34,467 nt of DNA. It comes from Gemmatimonadaceae bacterium (GTDB lineage: Bacteria > Gemmatimonadota > Gemmatimonadetes > Gemmatimonadales > Gemmatimonadaceae). The stretch is taken from the NCBI GenBank assembly GCA_017991005.1, contig JAGNMU010000003.1, positions 1 through 34,467 on the forward strand. The letters run 5' to 3'. The notes beneath the pieces were generated by a model that was not told the origin of the DNA, made no database searches, and saw only the letters and a list, made by a program, of their open reading frames with translations. The position numbers and the translations under genes were made by a program. Positions 25,348 to 32,588 of this stretch are shown piece after piece. Positions within the stretch are counted from its first letter, which is position 1. Each line of letters opens with the position of its first letter.

Positions 25348-26490
25348 CTAGCGGGGGACGCCTGACCCCTCCCCCAGACCGGCCCGCGCGCTCTTGTACG
25401 GCTGGAATCCGCGACCCCAGTCCACGCCGATAACCTCCAGCCACACGCGAGCGCCGTCCACGTGCACCACCACAAAGTGGTACGGGTTGTCACCCGGGTT
25501 CATCCCGGGGCGCACCAGATGCTCCACCCGAATCGAGTCAGCCGGCGCCATGCGCACATACGACCGCAGGTCCGGCTCGCCTTGATAGCTGTACAGCGGC
25601 GCCCCGCCGCCGCCCGTCACGATCTGATCGATGCGTCGGGCCGCGCCCGTGCTATCGCGGTACCGTTCCACCCAGTGCTCGTACAGATGCTCATGTCCTG
25701 TCAGGAGCAGTTCCACACCAAACGCCCGAAAGAGCGGCATGTAGCGCGCCCGCACGGCGGCAGTTGGCCCTTCGACGATCGCGCCGCCGTGCGGCCCTGA
25801 CGAAAACGCCGGGTGATGAAACACCGCAACGACATGTGCATATCGCTTGCGATCGAGGCCGGCCAGCTGCGCGCGGATCCACGCATATTGCGTTGAATCG
25901 GTCGCGATATTGGAATCGAACGCAATGACAAAGGTGTTGCCGTAGCCGAAGGCGTACGTCGGGTATCCGTTCAGCCGGCGCATGGTGCCATCCTGCGGAA
26001 TCAGGCCCGACACGGCCTGCAGATAGTTGCGCAGACCATCCTTGCGGCCAGGGGCGTCGAGATCGGCCGCGGCGGTGACATCGTGATTGCCTGGCGCCAG
26101 AAAGTACGGCACGCCACCCTCTGTCGTGAGCCGGTTGATCAGCCCCACAAAACTGACGTTCCACTGTTTGGCATCGCGCCCGTTCACGACCGCGTCCCCG
26201 CTCTGCAACACGAACTTCACCGGATCGGGACCGTTCTTGAGCTGCGCAATGGTGCGCAACATCTGATCGACCACGAGTGAATGTTCATACTGTGGCTCCG
26301 CGCCGTCGCGTCGTCCCCGTGTATCGCCGTAGACGATGTACGAGAACCGCGTCACCCCGGCACTCGCTCGCTCCGCTGGCAGCGGCTGCAGCGGCGCCTT
26401 GATCGCCACGACCGGTTCGGTGACGGGCGTTTGCGCCGACAGCAACGCAGGTGCGCTGACGAGCACACAGAGGAAGAGGCGTCGAAGCAT
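25348..26490 (-). CDS. Exported calcineurin-like metallophosphoesterase
   Basis: This protein has 380 residues from ATG 26490, which starts a Sec signal peptide (LRRLFLCVLVSAPALLSAQ). The longer frame to 26520 only adds ten residues before it. The dimetal site is complete: YGDTRG (Asp56), QSGDAVVNG, APGNHD, AVFHHPAFS and LTGHEHLYEHW. This is the order seen in purple-acid-phosphatase-like and related calcineurin-superfamily enzymes. The protein is probably periplasmic. It follows trmD on the same strand after 34 nt and may be read from the rpsP operon, and it precedes the subtilisin gene by 117 nt. The natural phosphoester is unknown. Confidence 0.9.
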   Translation of the reverse strand: MLRRLFLCVLVSAPALLSAQTPVTEPVVAIKAPLQPLPAERASAGVTRFSYIVYGDTRGRRDGAEPQYEHSLVVDQMLRTIAQLKNGPDPVKFVLQSGDAVVNGRDAKQWNVSFVGLINRLTTEGGVPYFLAPGNHDVTAAADLDAPGRKDGLRNYLQAVSGLIPQDGTMRRLNGYPTYAFGYGNTFVIAFDSNIATDSTQYAWIRAQLAGLDRKRYAHVVAVFHHPAFSSGPHGGAIVEGPTAAVRARYMPLFRAFGVELLLTGHEHLYEHWVERYRDSTGAARRIDQIVTGGGGAPLYSYQGEPDLRSYVRMAPADSIRVEHLVRPGMNPGDNPYHFVVVHVDGARVWLEVIGVDWGRGFQPYKSARAGLGEGSGVPR

Positions 26491-26524
26491 GATCGGGGAT
26501 GGGATAGGGGTGGCGTACATCGGT

Positions 26525-27298
26525 CTATCTCGGCTTCTTCTTGCGTTTCGCCGCCTTCGCGGCCTTCAGTCGCTCCGCTTCGCGCTCCGCCTCATCGCGC
26601 AGGGCGATCACCGCTTCTCGCGCCTGCCACTCTGCACGATCACGCGCTTCCGCGTCTTTGGTGCGCCGCAGTCCTTCCGCTTCGCGCCACGCCGCAATCT
26701 TCGCGTGGTCACCGCTCATCAGCACCGGAGGCACCACGTACTCGCCGTACTCGGCCGGCCGTGTATAACTCGGCGCACTGATGCCGCGATCGTAAAACGA
26801 GTCCGTGCGCGCACTCTCCAGATCGCTCATCGCGCCCGGCAGCAGACGTACCACGGCGTCGACAATCGCGAGCGCGGCGGGCTCTCCGCCGCTCAGCACA
26901 AAGTCGCCCAGTGAGAGCTCCTCGGTGGCGAGGTGCTGCGCGACGCGTTCGTCGACGTCTTTGTAGTGGCCGCAGAGCAGTGTGAGTTCGGTGCCGGCGG
27001 CAAATCGCATCGCGTCCGCATGCGAAAAGCGGCGGCCGCGCGGTGACAGCATCACGATCGGCGACGTGGCGCCCAATGAGGCCACCGCTTCAAAGAATGG
27101 CGCGGGTTTCATCACCATGCCCGGACCGCCGCCAAACGGATAATCATCGACCGTACGATGTCGGTCGTGCGTAAAATCGCGCAGGTCGGTGACGTGGTAC
27201 GACACACTGCCGGCCGCCGCCGCCTTGGACGGAATGCTGATGGACAGCGGGCCCGCGAAAAATTCCGGGAAGATCGTGACGACGTTGATGCGCAGCAT
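26525..27298 (-). CDS. trmD: tRNA (guanine37-N1)-methyltransferase TrmD
   Basis: This protein has 257 residues. It methylates G37 of tRNAs reading CUN, CCN and CGG codons, using S-adenosylmethionine, to prevent +1 frameshifts. Diagnostic blocks are VTIFPEFFAGPL, DDYPFGGGPGMVM, LSPRGRRFSH, LCGHYKDVDERV and LSLGDFVLSGGEPAALAIVDAVVRLLPG (quoted in parts, forming the trefoil-knot cofactor site). VLMSGDHAKIAAWR follows. The C-terminal 40 residues form a charged Lys/Arg/Glu/Ala-rich helix ending in KRKKKPR, longer and more basic than usual. It starts 11 nt after the rimM stop. Confidence 0.97.
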   Translation of the reverse strand: MLRINVVTIFPEFFAGPLSISIPSKAAAAGSVSYHVTDLRDFTHDRHRTVDDYPFGGGPGMVMKPAPFFEAVASLGATSPIVMLSPRGRRFSHADAMRFAAGTELTLLCGHYKDVDERVAQHLATEELSLGDFVLSGGEPAALAIVDAVVRLLPGAMSDLESARTDSFYDRGISAPSYTRPAEYGEYVVPPVLMSGDHAKIAAWREAEGLRRTKDAEARDRAEWQAREAVIALRDEAEREAERLKAAKAAKRKKKPR

Positions 27299-27309
27299 GT
27301 CGCCCTAAA

Positions 27310-27852
27310 CTAGCCCAACAACCCCTCGAGCGGTTTGAGCACGATCACGCGGGCCGCTTCGTCCACACGTTCGACGATACCGGGATGCCACGGCACCAGC
27401 GGGCGGCCTGTCGCCGTTTCCACTTCCAAGAGCAGCCCCTGCGGCGCCTCGTAGACATCGCGCACCTCACCCACCGGTCCCTGCCCGTCCACCTCCACGG
27501 TCATGCCGATCAGCGAGAATACGTACACCTCGTCCTCATCCGGCTCCGGAATGCGCGCCGTGTCCACCAGGAGATAGCGACCGCGCCACAAGTCGGCCTG
27601 ATCGCGGTCGGCCACTTCACGCACACGCACCAGCCATTCCTTGTTCATTTTGCGCCCGTCTTCAATTCGGAGCGCCACCGGCTTCGGCTTCTCCCCCGCC
27701 GACATACTGAGCGCGCCATTTCGGTCGCCGGCAAAAATGACAGCGCCGGACGCGAAGATCACGTCCGGCGCATCGGTCATCGGTTCGATGGCCCATGCGC
27801 CGCGCACGCCATGCGCGCGACGCACCCGGCCAACAACAGCGTATGCAGCCAG
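27310..27852 (-). CDS. rimM: Ribosome maturation factor RimM
   Basis: This protein has 180 residues if translation starts at CTG 27852, directly after the rpsP stop (1 nt between). It helps assemble the 30S subunit head by binding S19. The first conventional start is GTG 27825, which would remove YAVVGR, the first strand of the RimM N-terminal barrel; the conserved stretch is VVGRVRRAHGVRG. GAGG lies 6 nt before the CTG, within the end of rpsP, and nothing similar precedes the GTG. The C-terminal PRC-barrel part includes EVYVFSLIGMTVEV and VPWHPGIVERVD. The identity is certain; the start is inferred. Confidence 0.93.
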   Translation of the reverse strand: MAAYAVVGRVRRAHGVRGAWAIEPMTDAPDVIFASGAVIFAGDRNGALSMSAGEKPKPVALRIEDGRKMNKEWLVRVREVADRDQADLWRGRYLLVDTARIPEPDEDEVYVFSLIGMTVEVDGQGPVGEVRDVYEAPQGLLLEVETATGRPLVPWHPGIVERVDEAARVIVLKPLEGLLG

Positions 27853-27853
27853 C

Positions 27854-28171
27854 TTAGGCCTCGCTGTTGGGCATCGACACGGCGGCCGCCTGCAGCTTGG
27901 CCGCCAGACGCGCTTCGTGGCGGGACTTCATCACGCCGGCGCGGCGCAGCAACGAACGCACCGTGTCGCTCGGCAACGCGCCATGATCCATCCAGTGGTT
28001 CACGCGGTCAATTTTGAGGTTGATCGCGTTCTCACCACCGCCACGCGGCTGATACTGGCCGATGATTTCGATAAAGCGACCATCGCGCGGATCGGTCGAT
28101 TCGGCAACGACAATACGATACATCGGGGTCTTCTTGCGGCCTTCACGGCGCAAACGGATACGAACGGCCAT
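27854..28171 (-). CDS. rpsP: Small ribosomal subunit protein bS16
   Basis: This protein has 105 residues from ATG 28171 with AGGA 8 nt upstream. MAVRIRLRREGRKKTPMYRI, then VVAESTDPRDGRFIEIIGQY and the final SRHEARLAAKLQ are typical of S16. The frame is open further upstream, but the earlier ATG would add unrelated residues. It leads the rpsP-rimM-trmD group, which is usually preceded directly by ffh. Here a terminator hairpin, a DUF2911 remnant and a low-GC block lie in between, so rpsP probably needs its own promoter in 28172-28335. I could not identify a convincing one. Confidence 0.97.
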   Translation of the reverse strand: MAVRIRLRREGRKKTPMYRIVVAESTDPRDGRFIEIIGQYQPRGGGENAINLKIDRVNHWMDHGALPSDTVRSLLRRAGVMKSRHEARLAAKLQAAAVSMPNSEA

Positions 28172-28335
28172 CTCGACGTCCTGTGCGAATGGTTTCGGGC
28201 TGACGGGCGGTATACCGCTGTCACGCCACAACCTGAGCTCATCGCGACACCGGCGTTTCCGGGACGCACTCAGAGCCCGCGAGCCTGCGGGCGAGGTCGA
28301 TCCTGCCCCATTTGGGCGGCAGCCTTGGAAAATAG

Positions 28336-28379
28336 CGAAGGGCGGGTTCCGGGCGCTACTGCCAGGAACCCGCCCTTCG
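28336..28379. terminator. Terminator between the DUF2911 remnant and rpsP
   Basis: CGAAGGGCGGGTTCC (28336-28350) pairs perfectly with GGAACCCGCCCTTCG (28365-28379) around a 14-nt loop. On the minus strand the hairpin is followed by CTATTTTCC, a short U-rich tail, so it should end transcription coming from the DUF2911 side before rpsP. It is probably the original terminator of a DUF2911 gene. Confidence 0.8.
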
Positions 28380-28396
28380 TTGCCGGTCGCCTTTCC

Positions 28397-28781
28397 TTAC
28401 TTCGCCGTGAAGAAGGCCGTAGCCCGGGTCTTGTCCCACTGGACCGCCAGCTCGCCGCCCTTGCCGGACGGCGCGACCGTGATCTCCATCTTTTCGACCA
28501 CGGCCGGCAACGCCGTCACCGTCATGGGGATGTGCACGAGGTCCTGCTTGGCGTCATACGCCGTGCCCCACTGACCAGTCTGCTTGTTCACGATCAGCTC
28601 CCACTTGCCACCCTGATCGAGCTTGACCCACAACGTGTACGTGCCCGCCGGAACGGCGTGCATGCCGAACATCAGGTCCTTGGACGTGGTGAAGGACGTG
28701 GCTTCGTTGGCCCCCATGCGCCACACCATGCCCCACTTCATGTCGCCCAGACCGCCGAAGATCTCGCGACCACGCTTGGAC
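28397..28781 (-). pseudogene. 5'-truncated DUF2911 gene copy
   Basis: This frame has about 115 residues from the internal ATG 28741 and about 128 of recognisable family sequence up to 28781. It encodes only the C-terminal two thirds of a DUF2911 protein (FGGLGDMKWGMVWRMGANEA through GGELAVQWDKTRATAFFTAK). The signal peptide and first part are missing. Upstream of 28781 the homology stops abruptly, and a few codons later an in-frame stop appears with no start codon between. Positions 28497-28781 are identical to the intact copy except for one base. The last 100 bp differ at many positions but keep the reading frame (VEKMEITVAPSG against VEKMQISVTPAG). It may be untranslated or give a useless fragment. 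Confidence 0.85.
28497..28781. repeat. Direct repeat copy A (285 bp, within the truncated DUF2911 gene)
   Basis: The segment matches 31964-32248 at a constant offset of 3467 with a single mismatch (G at 28742, A at 32209). Both edges are sharp: homology is lost completely after 28781 and drops to moderate similarity below 28497. Confidence 0.95.
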
Positions 28782-28866
28782 TTGCCACTTGATCTCGGGA
28801 TATTCGTGCGTTGCTACCCGAACGTCCTTGTAAGTGGGGAGCTCAGTCTACTTTCGGCAGTTCGCC

Positions 28867-30513
28867 TCAGCGACTCGGCATCGAACGTGTGCAAAGGCTT
28901 TCCAGTCTCGCGACAAACGCCGAGCGAGGTTGAAGTTGTGCAGCGCGCCGCAAGTGAGGAGAGGCCAGATCACACCGGCCTGCGGTAACCAGAACGTACG
29001 AGAGCAGGCCTCTCGCCTCGACGTTGTTCGGCGCGATCGCCACGGCACGTGCCAAGTCTTGGGTTGAGTCAAATGAGTTGATGATGCGCATAGCGGCGAG
29101 ATCTTGCGAAGCGCTACGAGTCATCACCAACGAAAAGACAGCGCAGACAACAACTGCGGGCATCCATATGCGTCGCGCCGCGCAATCTTTTCGTCGCTTC
29201 GCACAATCGTATCTGCCCTCCCCGTCACCTAGTGCAACTCCGACTAGCAGGGCAATCAACATTGCCGACGGCGCCACACGAAGGACAGAATCGAACAAGC
29301 CGAGCATGGCGGCTGATGCCGAGACGCCCAAGACCATGAGACCTGCCTGTCTCGCTCGAGTGCTGCTGCTTCGAAGTAGCTTCCGCGTCCCACTGCCCAG
29401 AGTCGCCAATAGGGCAATCCCCATTCCGAAACCGACAACCCCCCATTCCGCAATCAGCGCCAGAATGTCATTTCGCGGAGTTTGCGGTCCCGGATAGAAT
29501 GCACCGAGAGAGACCGACGGGTCATCATTTCGCGCATAGTCTGGGTAGCGGACCGACCAATTGCCCGGAGCGACGCCTAGCAGCCACTCCCGTCGAATCA
29601 TCCGCCACGTGGTCTCGGCCTGAATCAACCTCCCTCGCCCGGTGCCGCTCTCAAATTCAAAAACTCGTCTGCCCGAGTTCGCAAAGTCTGAGGCGTTCCA
29701 TCCCATACGATTGGGAAGCAGAATTGCGGCAGCTGCGCCGATTGAGACGCCGAGCAACCACGTACGCGTGGCACTGCGCCATCGCAGTGAAACGTCTTTG
29801 GGCGCGAGCCACAACGCCGCCGTCGAGAGCACCATGATAACGAGAAGCGAAACGAGAAGTGCTCCTCGAGATCGCGACAGCACGATTGTCGCAGACAGCG
29901 CGGCCGTCATCGCCCAAAGCATCCAGAGAAACTTCGTGCGGTTTCTCGCGATTAGACGATCTAGAACGACCGGTAACGCACAACATGCGAGGCGAGCGGC
30001 CAGATTTCGATTTCCAAGTGTCGCGCCTGGACGGCGGCCCGGCGCCGAAAGAAATTGAAGGCCGCCGTACGCTTCCAGCAACACAACAATACACATGACG
30101 CTCACGACAATCGCAACCCCCCAGTAGATCGCGGCCCCCGCTCCCAGTCTTCCCAGCCGACGAGCCAGCAAGAAAACCAAGGTTGCCGCACCGAAATGAC
30201 CGACGGTGCGCCAAGCGGCAGGACCATTGACCGCCAAAGCTGCCGAGACGACTGCTCCCCAGCACACGAAAGCGAAGAGTAACAGCGCGATCCGGTCCGC
30301 CTCGACCGCACAGGCGCGTGGGATCAACAGCAGAGCTGCGAAGAGTCCCACAGAACCGATTGCGATCTCTTTTGGCAGGTCGTACTGCTCAAGCCGATAG
30401 GGCGGACCGTAGAGAAAACCAAGCACGACGACCGCGAAACCGATGAGCAGAATGCCATTTGCGACGGCAGCGAATAAACCTGAAAGCGAGCAGGTACGCG
30501 ACGTAACAGTCAC
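28867..30513 (-). CDS. O-antigen ligase-like polytopic membrane protein
   Basis: This protein has 548 residues from GTG 30513; an in-frame stop just upstream leaves no earlier start. About 12 hydrophobic segments are spread over residues 10-460. The pattern GATLGNRNLAARLACCALPV and the large periplasmic loop between membrane segments (SGTGRGRLIQAETTWRMIRR, then LLGVAPGNWSVRYPDY) fit the Wzy_C/O-antigen ligase superfamily, whose members transfer or polymerise glycans on the outer face of the inner membrane. The C-terminal 80 residues resemble a TPR pair (DLARAVAIAPNNVEARGLLS, then HLRRAAQLQP), as in some members. It is the last gene of the low-GC block. No glycosyltransferases lie nearby, so the glycan is unknown. 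Confidence 0.82.
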   Translation of the reverse strand: MTVTSRTCSLSGLFAAVANGILLIGFAVVVLGFLYGPPYRLEQYDLPKEIAIGSVGLFAALLLIPRACAVEADRIALLLFAFVCWGAVVSAALAVNGPAAWRTVGHFGAATLVFLLARRLGRLGAGAAIYWGVAIVVSVMCIVVLLEAYGGLQFLSAPGRRPGATLGNRNLAARLACCALPVVLDRLIARNRTKFLWMLWAMTAALSATIVLSRSRGALLVSLLVIMVLSTAALWLAPKDVSLRWRSATRTWLLGVSIGAAAAILLPNRMGWNASDFANSGRRVFEFESGTGRGRLIQAETTWRMIRREWLLGVAPGNWSVRYPDYARNDDPSVSLGAFYPGPQTPRNDILALIAEWGVVGFGMGIALLATLGSGTRKLLRSSSTRARQAGLMVLGVSASAAMLGLFDSVLRVAPSAMLIALLVGVALGDGEGRYDCAKRRKDCAARRIWMPAVVVCAVFSLVMTRSASQDLAAMRIINSFDSTQDLARAVAIAPNNVEARGLLSYVLVTAGRCDLASPHLRRAAQLQPRSAFVARLESLCTRSMPSR

Positions 30514-30551
30514 ACGAGCCGAAACAAAGTTTCAGTAACGCTCAGAGGAGA

Positions 30552-31088
30552 CTAGCTTCGCGACGTCAGGCCTGCTCGCACAAATTTCCAAGTACCCGAG
30601 CCGGATCGAGACAGGTGGACTTGTGTCGAAAACTGAGAGAGGAATGAGCGCGTGGGTAAAGAGGTCGCCCACGTGACGTGCAACCACACGACGGCGTCTG
30701 AGCCCGCTACAGACATGGGCTCGACATAGACGTACGTCGACTTTGCCAAACGCGCACACGACTTCGATCCCGCCTGATCACAGTCCGTCAAAAGCTCACT
30801 GTTGCCAGGAGACACTTGCGCGCGTAACGACAGGCCAATTGGGCCCCCTCGCTTCCCAGCGTACCCGAACGCTGTCATGGTACGTTCGAAGTCAAAGCGA
30901 ATCCCACGCTGCGCGACGGTGAACGTGGTCAGGGATAGCTCTGGCGTAAGCACCCCAAGAATAGCTGCATCAACGATCTCGGCGATTTCACGCGGCGAAT
31001 GCAGAGGTTGCTGAGCTTCCAGCGAGGTCGAGGTGACAAGCGCGAGTGCGAACATCGCTCTGAAACTCGTCGATTTGAGAAGCCTCAT
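30552..31088 (-). CDS. Exported protein of unknown function in the low-GC block
   Basis: This protein has 178 residues from ATG 31088 with GAGGAG 9-14 nt upstream. A signal peptide (FRAMFALALVTSTSLEAQ) is followed by a mature part with no motif I recognise (IAEIVDAAILGVLTPELSLT, then GIRFDFERTMTAFGYAGKRG). Two Cys residues (CDQAGSKSC) could form a disulfide. It starts 13 nt after the HExxH lipoprotein gene and ends 38 nt before the O-antigen-ligase-like gene, so the three are probably one operon. Confidence 0.75.
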   Translation of the reverse strand: MRLLKSTSFRAMFALALVTSTSLEAQQPLHSPREIAEIVDAAILGVLTPELSLTTFTVAQRGIRFDFERTMTAFGYAGKRGGPIGLSLRAQVSPGNSELLTDCDQAGSKSCARLAKSTYVYVEPMSVAGSDAVVWLHVTWATSLPTRSFLSQFSTQVHLSRSGSGTWKFVRAGLTSRS

Positions 31089-31101
31089 GGTTCTACGCTC
31101 C

Positions 31102-31596
31102 TCAGCCCTGTGAGTTTAGGCACGTGTTCTGCATCGCGACTCCGGAGTCCTCGTTCGCGCCTAGGTGATGTGCTTCTTCGTGCGCGATTAGACCTCCAGT
31201 AGACTGTGGGTTGGTGTTTCCAGAATTCCAGAACCGCGGATAAACGTTGGTATATTCATCCGCAGGAACCCAACTTCCAGGACCGACAGTGTACACACTC
31301 ATGTCCATGTCCCCATACTGGGGCTTATAGCGAAATCCTTCGCCACTCTCGGCATCATAACGCCCTTGTGCTGCGTATCCAGCCACCCTGCAGATCGCAT
31401 TGGCATGCTCCTTCAGGTATGTGATGCCGGCCTGGATGATCGCGCAATCGTCCGGAAACATCTCGCAGCTCGAAAAAATCTCGAACTTCGGTAGCTCCGG
31501 CAGATCCTGCTCGGGCGCAACCGGTGATTCTGAAATGCTGCATGCTCCTGCGAACGCGAGTAACACGCCCCCAAACACTAGTCTCAATAGTCGCAC
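31102..31596 (-). CDS. Lipoprotein with a metzincin-like HExxH zinc motif
   Basis: This protein has 164 residues from GTG 31596, chosen because GGGAG lies 5-6 nt upstream and a clean lipoprotein signal follows (VRLLRLVFGGVLLAFAGAC, Cys19). The longer frame to 31653 would bury the signal. The mature protein has four further Cys (44, 51, 69, 159), then near the C-terminus AHEEAHHLGANED. This reads HExxHxxGxxE with His139, Glu140, His143, Gly146 and Glu149. It is close to the metzincin pattern HExxHxxGxx(H/D), with Glu in the third ligand position. It is probably a small zinc metallopeptidase anchored to a membrane. No Met-turn is obvious, although Met155 lies shortly after. I do not recognise the family. 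Confidence 0.75.
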   Translation of the reverse strand: MRLLRLVFGGVLLAFAGACSISESPVAPEQDLPELPKFEIFSSCEMFPDDCAIIQAGITYLKEHANAICRVAGYAAQGRYDAESGEGFRYKPQYGDMDMSVYTVGPGSWVPADEYTNVYPRFWNSGNTNPQSTGGLIAHEEAHHLGANEDSGVAMQNTCLNSQG

Positions 31597-31671
31597 AGAA
31601 TCTCCCGTTAAGCGTCGCAACAGCAAAGGGCACTCGTACAGCATCCCAGACAATTGGGACGCTAACCCTGC

Positions 31672-31690
31672 GGGGGGGGGGGATTGTCAA
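31672..31690 (-). promoter_or_regulatory. Possible promoter with an 11-base C tract in the spacer
   Basis: On the minus strand a perfect -35 box TTGACA (31690-31685) is followed almost at once by an unbroken run of eleven C (G on the plus strand, 31672-31682). TAGCGT, a weak -10 candidate, lies 20 nt after the -35 box. The element points toward the HExxH lipoprotein operon, whose start is 31596. Changes in tract length would alter the spacer. This is a candidate only. Confidence 0.35.
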
Positions 31691-31863
31691 GGTTCGTCCC
31701 CAGCCGGCGGGAATGGCCCGGTACTCTCCGAAGGCCGCACGGGGTTCAAGCGACCTTCGGACTTCTCCATCGTCTTCAGAAACACCCTCCATGACTCGAC
31801 AGGGCGATTTCGCCCCGACAAACGCGCACCTGTGTTCCAGAGGATTTGCAGACGGCCGCAGGC

Positions 31864-32433
31864 TTACTTGACCGTAAACGTCGCCGCCGCGCGAGCCTTG
31901 TCCCACTCCACGGCAAGCTCACCGCCCTTTCCGGCCGGCGTCACGCTGATCTGCATCTTCTCCACCACGGCCGGCAACGCCGTCACCGTCATGGGGATGT
32001 GCACGAGGTCCTGCTTGGCGTCATACGCCGTGCCCCACTGACCAGTCTGCTTGTTCACGATCAGCTCCCACTTGCCACCCTGATCGAGCTTGACCCACAA
32101 CGTGTACGTGCCCGCCGGAACGGCGTGCATGCCGAACATCAGGTCCTTGGACGTGGTGAAGGACGTGGCTTCGTTGGCCCCCATGCGCCACACCATGCCC
32201 CACTTCATATCGCCCAGACCGCCGAAGATCTCGCGACCACGCTTGGACGGACGTCCGTAGTTGACCGAAATCTGCGCACCGCCGATGGTCGCCTTGAGCG
32301 AATCACGCGGTGAGGCGGGCGGCTGCTTCGAACCGGCGGCGGGCATCTGCATGCCGCCCTGCGCGAAGGCGGGGGCGGCGGACAACAGGGCGACCGACAG
32401 CGCGCCGAAAGAAAGACGACGGGAAAGTGTCAT
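31864..32433 (-). CDS. DUF2911 family exported protein (intact copy)
   Basis: This protein has 189 residues from ATG 32433. The signal peptide (LSRRLSFGALSVALLSAAPA) ends near FAQGG. The family core follows: QISVNYGRPSKRGREIFGGL, MKWGMVWRMGANEATSF, GMHAVPAGTYTLWVKL and WELIVNKQTGQWGTAYD, in the order usual for DUF2911. This family is common in Bacteroidota, Acidobacteria and Gemmatimonadota and has no established function. The protein is probably a periplasmic beta-sandwich. Its middle is duplicated in the truncated copy 3467 bp away. GAGAA lies before the ATG. Confidence 0.9.
   Translation of the reverse strand: MTLSRRLSFGALSVALLSAAPAFAQGGMQMPAAGSKQPPASPRDSLKATIGGAQISVNYGRPSKRGREIFGGLGDMKWGMVWRMGANEATSFTTSKDLMFGMHAVPAGTYTLWVKLDQGGKWELIVNKQTGQWGTAYDAKQDLVHIPMTVTALPAVVEKMQISVTPAGKGGELAVEWDKARAAATFTVK
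31964..32248. repeat. Direct repeat copy B (285 bp, within the intact DUF2911 gene)
   Basis: This is the partner of the repeat at 28497-28781, with one mismatch. Here the coding sequence continues on both sides into a complete gene, so this copy holds the original 5' end. Confidence 0.95.
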
Positions 32434-32528
32434 GGTTCTCGGAAGGATCTGAAAGGAGCGGGTCGCGTCGGCCGGCATGGCCACCAGACGCCACCACAGG
32501 GCGGGACAACACGGCGTGGCCGCAGAAA

Positions 32529-32534
32529 AGTATA
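32529..32534 (-). promoter_or_regulatory. Possible -10 box for the intact DUF2911 gene
   Basis: TATACT on the minus strand (five of six TATAAT positions) lies about 95 nt upstream of the DUF2911 ATG in a 155-bp divergent intergenic region. It is part of the palindrome GTATAC (32530-32535). No good -35 box is found at 16-18 nt. Confidence 0.4.
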
Positions 32535-32588
32535 CCGCCTCGGCGGACTGAAGGTTTCCGGCGCGGCGAAGTTGTTATCTTGCCCGCC

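Larger units (their letters stand above)
28782..31863. other. Lower-GC inserted block between the two DUF2911 copies
   Basis: The block carries three minus-strand genes in one probable operon: an HExxH lipoprotein, a small exported unknown protein and an O-antigen-ligase-like protein. Lines I counted by eye are 53% GC (29101-29160), 45% (31201-31260) and 58% (30541-30600), against 67% in a sample from the subtilisin gene (23041-23100). It is bounded by the 285-bp direct repeats and contains no transposase or integrase. It probably entered by recombination through the DUF2911 sequence, which is inference. Confidence 0.7.

Noticed and set aside
28397-28741. Truncated DUF2911 ORF as a complete small gene
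   Set aside because: It begins inside a conserved family block, lacks the signal peptide, and has an in-frame stop upstream without a start codon. It is better described as a remnant.
28782-31863. Low-GC block as an insertion sequence or prophage
   Set aside because: There is no transposase, integrase, phage gene or terminal inverted repeat, and no tRNA attachment site at the edges.
31355-31906. Minus-strand ORF (183 residues) overlapping the HExxH lipoprotein and the DUF2911 end
   Set aside because: It has no signal or motif and conflicts with two better supported frames. It also reads through the G tract.
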